64,000 bases of DNA, from NCBI RefSeq assembly GCF_019393635.1, contig NC_057863.1:623666791-623730790 (forward strand), read 5' to 3'. The stretch comes from Dromiciops gliroides (taxonomy: Eukaryota > Chordata > Mammalia > Microbiotheria > Microbiotheriidae). Positions 61,559 through 64,000 of this stretch are shown here, piece by piece. Position 1 is the stretch's first letter, and each line of letters starts with the position of its first letter. Made by a program: the position numbers and the translations under genes. The notes beneath the pieces were generated by a model. That model did no database searches, was not told where the DNA came from, and worked only from the letters and a program-made list of their open reading frames with translations.

Positions 61559-64000
61559 TAGTGAGGCAATTGTGGTTAAGCGACTTGCCCAGGGTCACAC
61601 AGCTAGTAAGTGTCAAGTGTCTGAGGCCAGATTTGAACTCAGGTACTCCTGAATCCAGGGCCAGTGCTCTATCCACTGCACCATCTAGCTGCCTCAAAGT
61701 AAATTCAACATCTTTTTTTTTTTTTTTTGGCAGGGCTATGGGGGTTAAGTGACTTGCCCAGGGTCACACAGCTAGTAAGTGTCAAGTGTCTGAGGCTGGA
61801 TTTGAACTCAGGTATTCCTGAATCCAGGGCCAGTGCTTTATCCACTGCACTACCTAGCTCCCCCACTTTTAGCAGTTCTTAACCTCATTGGCTGTCTGGC
61901 AAAGGCTCTGGACCCCATCTCAGAAGGATGTTTTGAAATGTATACAATACAGAGAATTACAAAGGAAACCAGTTCTATCGCAATATGGCTATCAATATTT
62001 TTTTAAAAACAAGGTCACAGAAATCAGTCAGCTTGCATTTATTGTGGACCTACTGTATCCAGGCATTGTGCTAGGCACAGGGCTTACACAAAAAGACAAA
62101 AGGGAGCCCCTGCTCCCCAGGAGCTCCCAGTCTGAAAGGAGAAATTACGTGCAAACAGCTCTGTGCTCACAAGAGAAATTGGAGCTGCTCGGCCATGAGA
62201 TGGCACTGGCGTTAAGAGGATCAGCAAAGGCTTCTCAAAGGAGGCTGGCAGGGAAAGATGAGATGGGGCAGCATTCCCGGCATGGGGGACAGCCAGAGGA
62301 AGTGCTTGGAGCCAGGGGCCAGGGTTGCTGGAGGGCAGGAAGGGGTAAGAAGGTGAGCAGATGGCCCGGAGGCAGCTTGTGATGGGCTTCAAAAGCAGGG
62401 GAAGAACTCTTTAGTAGTTTACAAAACTACATGTCTAATGCCATTGGGAACTCCCTGTAGCGTTGCACAGGAGGTACTACTGCTCCCCCACTTTTCATAG
62501 GAAGAAACAGGCCCCAGATTATCCTGGATTACACAGCCTGTGCGTGTTGCAGCCTGGATTTGGGTACTGGTCTTCCTGACTCTAAAGCGGCACATAAGAT
62601 GTCCTATAAATTCCTGCCTCTCTGTTGCTTCGAGGGTTTAGTTTAAAATGAGCTGGCTTAATGAGCACGTTGTGTTACGCTAACAGCCCCATTGAGAACA
62701 GCTGATTTCAGGTTTTTTTAAAAGTTTGCCATTGAGCTCTTTTGTAGGTGCTAGAGATAGACAGTAAAAAACCCTGCAGTCCTTGCCCTCTCAGAGCTTA
62801 CCCTCTCCTTGGAGAAGGCGACCAGCTGGTCTAAGTAGCAACTGTAAATCCAGGTAGATGTGCCTGGAAGAAGGCACAGAGGCACGTGTGACTGGGAAGA
62901 TAGGCAGGCTTCCTGGAAGAAGTGGCATGGTACATTGCTAAAGCAGTGCCTTCCATAGCTCAGGCTAGAGAATGGAGGCAGGCCAGTTTTCTAGCGCCCT
63001 GAACTTTATTCCTCGAAGGGCCTAACTTAAGGGATACAAATTTTGAGCCATCTTTGGGCCAGCTGTGATAAGCATTGCCCTGTTTCAGTACACTGTGCAG
63101 AGCGGGCACCATTTGACTTTTTCTCTGTACCTCAGAGAATTATTGCTCAGAATCCCAGATTGTACAGTGATGAGCCCAGGGATCCCCGGTTGTGTCCCCA
63201 AGAGCTCCTGAGGATAGAAGGACGCTGTGGGGAGAATGCAGGATGGGCTGTCGGAAGACATGGGCTTCCATCCAGGCCTCAGGACTTGCTACCTGTCTGA
63301 CTTTGGTCAGGTCACTTGACTGCGGGGGCTTCACTTCCCTGCTCTGTAAAATGGGGGGGGGGGGTGGCCATGTGATGGCCCACCCTGGTGGGGGCCCTTT
63401 CAGCTTAATGCATCTTCTTTTTCCTCCATGTCACCTCTTCTCCCTACTCCACCTAGTGTGTCTGCCACCAGCAGTCACCCTCTTCCTTTTGCTGCCATTA
63501 CCTGTGAAACAGGACAAGGAGCAGCCTAGTCCATTGAGTCAGTATCCTTCCATTTATGCACAGACACTGAACCTTTAGGCATCGCCTACAGATAGCTGGC
63601 CTCCTCTCCTGGGGAGCTGCCAGTGCTCTTTCTCATTGCTACAGAGGCTTGGCTTCCAGAGCAACCACCCAGAGGGTTGTGGGAGTGAATCAGCCTTTAC
63701 TTTGTGATGTTTAAATGGACACCACTCCAGATGGTTTCTGATTTACATCTGCTTTTGCCCCCGTGCGTGATAGGCCAAGAAAACCCTCCTGATTTTTGCA
63801 GCCACATTTTGAATCTCTAGGTGTGATCAAAAGGGTTAGGCAGGCTTCTTTCCAGAGTGCCCGAGCTCGGACCCAGTGAGCCATTTGCTGGGCAGCGCCC
63901 ATCCTTTTCAGATGGCAGTCTTGTTGTAGCCTCTCCTCCAAGAGAGTCCTCCATTCCTCATTGTTGCAGAGCATTGCCCACCCCTGCTGTGGCTACTTGT
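47130..64000 (+). CDS. MTOR: MTOR, serine/threonine kinase mTOR, 5' part (exons 2-13 of a larger gene)
   Basis: Catalytic subunit of mTORC1 and mTORC2, which couples nutrients and growth factors to growth and autophagy. Only the N-terminal HEAT-repeat region is in the window. Twelve coding exons (listed separately) join without a frame break into 721 codons, corresponding to human residues 1 to about 736 of 2549. The FAT, FRB and kinase domains lie beyond the right edge. Identity to human is very high, as expected for this gene. All introns seen have GT and AG ends. The start is ATG at 47159. Human has 14 more residues N-terminal of [11 protein letters not shown], and exon 4 lacks one further codon. 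Exon 14 is not found before 64000. Confidence 0.98.
47279..48339 (+). other. MTOR: MTOR intron 2 with L2 fragment
   Basis: 1.06 kb. 47560-48260 is L2 text in sense (CATTGCCTCTCCTTCTACTCCC, CTTCCACCAAGCTTCCCAGTCTTACC, CTTAGCGCAGAGCCTTCTGCATAGGAGG). The rest is unassigned. Confidence 0.75.
48340..48448 (+). CDS. MTOR: MTOR exon 3
   Basis: 109 bp, residues 41-76 plus one base of 77: [20 protein letters not shown] then [16 protein letters not shown]. Identical in length and protein to human. Acceptor TTCACAG, donor GTAAGC. Confidence 0.97.
48702..48852 (-). repeat. WSINE1-like SINE in MTOR intron 3
   Basis: Exact 13-bp duplication AATAATCATTTCT (48689-48701 and 48853-48865). TTTTTTTAG precedes GTGAGG on the MTOR strand. 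Confidence 0.93.
49111..49340 (+). CDS. MTOR: MTOR exon 4, one codon shorter than human
   Basis: 230 bp against 233 in human. It encodes [20 protein letters not shown] through EGRRHAA (to residue 153). Where human has VEGGNATRIG this has VEAYATRIG, a net loss of one residue in the turn between helices. It also has FTAEY to CTAEY. Acceptor CCTTGCAG, donor GTGAGT. Confidence 0.96.
49412..49482 (+). repeat. (TG)n(AG)n microsatellite in MTOR intron 4
   Basis: About 20 TG then 13 AG units, beginning 72 bp after the exon 4 donor in a 276-bp intron. Confidence 0.95.
49617..49817 (+). CDS. MTOR: MTOR exon 5
   Basis: 201 bp, residues 154-220, [20 protein letters not shown] through QKPQWYR. It differs from human at FFDTIF (human FFDNIF) and AVSAL (human AVAAL). 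Acceptor CGCCCCAG, donor GTGAGC. Confidence 0.97.
50020..50120 (-). repeat. MIR-type relic in MTOR intron 5
   Basis: TTTACAGAGGCCCAGGGAGG, TGCCCAGGGTCACACAGCTAAC. Confidence 0.6.
50219..50372 (-). repeat. WSINE1-like SINE in MTOR intron 5
   Basis: Duplication CAGATCACTCTT/CAGACACTCTT. A T-run of about 18 followed by AG stands on the MTOR strand. Confidence 0.92.
50373..50823 (+). other. MTOR: MTOR intron 5, 3' part
   Basis: Unassigned intronic sequence with a 14-C run near 50661. Short frames on both strands are shadows. Confidence 0.6.
50824..50958 (+). CDS. MTOR: MTOR exon 6
   Basis: 135 bp, residues 221-265, [20 protein letters not shown] through RISSMEGE. It differs from human only at HTY (human HTF). 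Acceptor CTGTTTAG, donor GTGAGT. Confidence 0.97.
50959..51606 (+). other. MTOR: MTOR intron 6
   Basis: 648 bp. No repeat recognised and no coding signal. Confidence 0.7.
51607..51882 (+). CDS. MTOR: MTOR exon 7
   Basis: 276 bp, residues 266-357, [20 protein letters not shown] through MEEKFDQ. Differences from human are YSAHQGIMG (human YSSHQGLMG) and SPLPAK (human SPSPAK). The SP to LP change removes a Ser-Pro site of human. Acceptor CTCTGCAG, donor GTGAGC. Confidence 0.97.
51965..52073 (+). CDS. MTOR: MTOR exon 8
   Basis: 109 bp after an 82-bp intron. Residues 358-393 plus one base, [20 protein letters not shown] through AAFQPSAFT (human AAFRPSAFT). Acceptor GTCCCAG, donor GTGAGT. Confidence 0.97.
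52074..54005 (+). other. MTOR: MTOR intron 8
   Basis: 1.9 kb with no WSINE1. A MIR relic in sense is at about 52945-53110 and a repeat-free AT-rich block at 53460-53830. The remainder is unassigned. Confidence 0.75.
53460..53830. other. Candidate conserved non-coding block with an octamer
   Basis: AT-rich and free of recognisable repeats, with an ATGCAAAT octamer at about 53505 and several ATGATG/TTAAT motifs. No coding frame of note. By texture it resembles an intronic enhancer. Confidence 0.35.
54006..54192 (+). CDS. MTOR: MTOR exon 9
   Basis: 187 bp, residues 394-455 plus two bases, [20 protein letters not shown] through PPKDFAPK. Human has YLQDTM and FAHK at the two visible differences. 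Acceptor GTCCTCAG, donor GTAAGC. Confidence 0.97.
54193..55394 (+). other. MTOR: MTOR intron 9
   Basis: 1.2 kb. Nothing assignable, and no WSINE1. Confidence 0.65.
55395..55523 (+). CDS. MTOR: MTOR exon 10
   Basis: 129 bp, completing Lys456 and encoding [20 protein letters not shown] through LEPMLAVGL (human RQKAMQV). Acceptor CCTTGCAG, donor GTATGT. Confidence 0.97.
55784..55942 (-). repeat. WSINE1-like SINE in MTOR intron 10
   Basis: Duplication of the GGTGGTGCTT type at both ends. Its T-run ends TTTTGTGGGG and so lacks the AG seen in other copies. Confidence 0.9.
56090..56334 (+). CDS. MTOR: MTOR exon 11
   Basis: 245 bp, completing Ser499 and encoding [20 protein letters not shown] through GSFEFE plus one base. 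Human ASPGLTTLPEA is [11 protein letters not shown] here. Acceptor CTCCTCAG, donor GTAAGA. Confidence 0.97.
56335..57606 (+). other. MTOR: MTOR intron 11
   Basis: 1.27 kb. The dispersed unit is at 57200-57495 (see below). 56400-57190 is unassigned. Confidence 0.7.
57200..57495 (+). repeat. Dispersed repeat unit
   Basis: TTTGTTAAGTGCCTGCTATGTGCCAGACACTGCTAGGCACTGGGGACACA, then a 13-G run near 57403. The unit is well preserved. Confidence 0.65.
57607..57822 (+). CDS. MTOR: MTOR exon 12
   Basis: 216 bp, completing Gly581 and encoding [20 protein letters not shown] through LLVVGITDP plus one base. Identical to human in the text I can compare. Acceptor GCGCCCAG, donor GTAAAG. Confidence 0.97.
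58263..59665 (-). repeat. L1 LINE 3' fragment (ORF2 C-terminus and 3' UTR)
   Basis: Read on the minus strand, the peptide fragments [72 protein letters not shown]-like text and [13 protein letters not shown] are typical of the end of mammalian L1 ORF2. The fragment is 5'-truncated, carries frame breaks and is interrupted by a SINE. It is not active. 59665-59960 upstream has an open frame that I cannot align to L1. Confidence 0.85.
59293..59457 (-). repeat. WSINE1-like SINE inside the L1 fragment
   Basis: Duplication ATTGGATTCTT/CTTGGATTCTT. Antisense to MTOR. Confidence 0.9.
59666..60150. other. Intronic, unassigned
   Basis: An uninterrupted minus frame continues from the L1 piece to 59925. 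Its outer part shows no similarity I recognise. Confidence 0.35.
60155..60935 (+). repeat. L2 LINE 3' fragment in MTOR intron 12
   Basis: Nearly the full L2 3' half: GAATGATTGCAATAGCCTGC, CTTACGCTCCAACCAAACTGC, CCTTTGCCCAGGCTGTCTCTC, GGGAAGCTCCTTGAAGGCAGG, CAGTACCTGACATTTAGTTAGC. Confidence 0.85.
61005..61210 (+). CDS. MTOR: MTOR exon 13 (last exon in the window)
   Basis: 206 bp, completing Asp653 and encoding [20 protein letters not shown] through [10 protein letters not shown] (residue 721, human about 736). Identical to human as far as I can compare. Acceptor CCTTCTAG, donor GTAAAG, phase 0. Confidence 0.97.
61534..61695 (-). repeat. WSINE1-like SINE in MTOR intron 13 (outer)
   Basis: T-run of about 27, then AGTGAGGCAATTG. 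The sequence before it, CTTTTAGCAGTTCTT (61519-61533), recurs exactly at 61866-61880 after the second SINE. Confidence 0.88.
61711..61863 (-). repeat. WSINE1-like SINE in MTOR intron 13 (second)
   Basis: T-run then GGCAGGGCTATGGGGG. The pair shares one 15-bp outer target duplication, so one copy inserted into or next to the other. Confidence 0.88.
62030..62400 (+). repeat. Dispersed repeat unit
   Basis: TTTATTGTGGACCTACTGTATCCAGGCATTGTGCTAGGCAC, then AGCCCCTGCTCCCCAGGAGCTCCCAGTCTG, then an AGGAGGCTGGCAGGGAAAG-type continuation. Confidence 0.6.

Larger units (their letters stand above)
61211..64000 (+). other. MTOR: MTOR intron 13, continues beyond the window
   Basis: No match to the expected ILTELEHSGIGRIKEQSARM of exon 14 occurs in this stretch. 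It holds two antisense WSINE1 copies, dispersed-unit fragments (62030-62400, 62735-62990), and MIR relics (about 62490-62600 minus, 63240-63360 plus). 63400-64000 is unassigned. Confidence 0.85.

Noticed and set aside
61211-64000. MTOR exon 14
   Set aside because: I looked for ILTELEHSG and IKEQSARM in all plus frames and found no match before the window ends.

Overview
This window is nuclear DNA of a marsupial, very probably an Australian (australidelphian) one. The strongest sign is about 35 copies of a roughly 150-bp tRNA-derived SINE beginning GGGGCAGCTAGGTGG and ending in an A-run, which matches the WSINE1/WALLSI family as I remember it. MAR1-type SINEs with an RTE/BovB-like tail, marsupial L1, and many L2 and MIR relics accompany it. 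The sequence does not let me name the species.

Two host genes are present, head to head, in the same order as human 1p36.22. UBIAD1 (minus strand; CDS 39536 down to 33967, two coding exons) makes the membrane prenyltransferase that produces menaquinone-4. MTOR (plus strand; 5' end near 42.8 kb, running off the right edge) is present as exons 1-13. Exon 1 is non-coding and exons 2-13 encode the first 721 residues of the HEAT-repeat horn. Every MTOR junction read has GT/AG ends and the reading frame is kept throughout. Each gene has its own TATA-less CpG-island promoter, about 2.7 kb apart, separated by a SINE and a solo LTR.

Layout: 1-32.2 kb is intergenic, with no gene recognised and a dense mosaic of SINEs, L2, MIR, microsatellites and several solo-LTR families. 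The likely UBIAD1 3' UTR is about 32.2-33.97 kb, exon 2 is at 33.97-34.45 kb, the intron runs to 38.98 kb, and exon 1 plus the GC-rich promoter follow to about 40.2 kb. The MTOR promoter and exon 1 lie at about 42.4-42.95 kb, intron 1 runs to 47.13 kb, and exons 2-13 lie between 47.13 and 61.21 kb. Intron 13 is open at the right edge.

Main points for a second look: an apparent one-base frameshift in a homopolymer near the UBIAD1 N-terminus; a shortened MTOR N-terminus that lacks the human start codon position; a 101-bp inverted, 98% identical templated insertion inside a MAR1 SINE; a GC-box minisatellite in the UBIAD1 promoter; all seven WSINE1 copies inside MTOR lying antisense, most with a cryptic acceptor; nested solo LTRs with clean 4-bp target duplications; and several repeat-free AT-rich blocks that look like conserved non-coding elements. 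I did not find a wholly new biological system.
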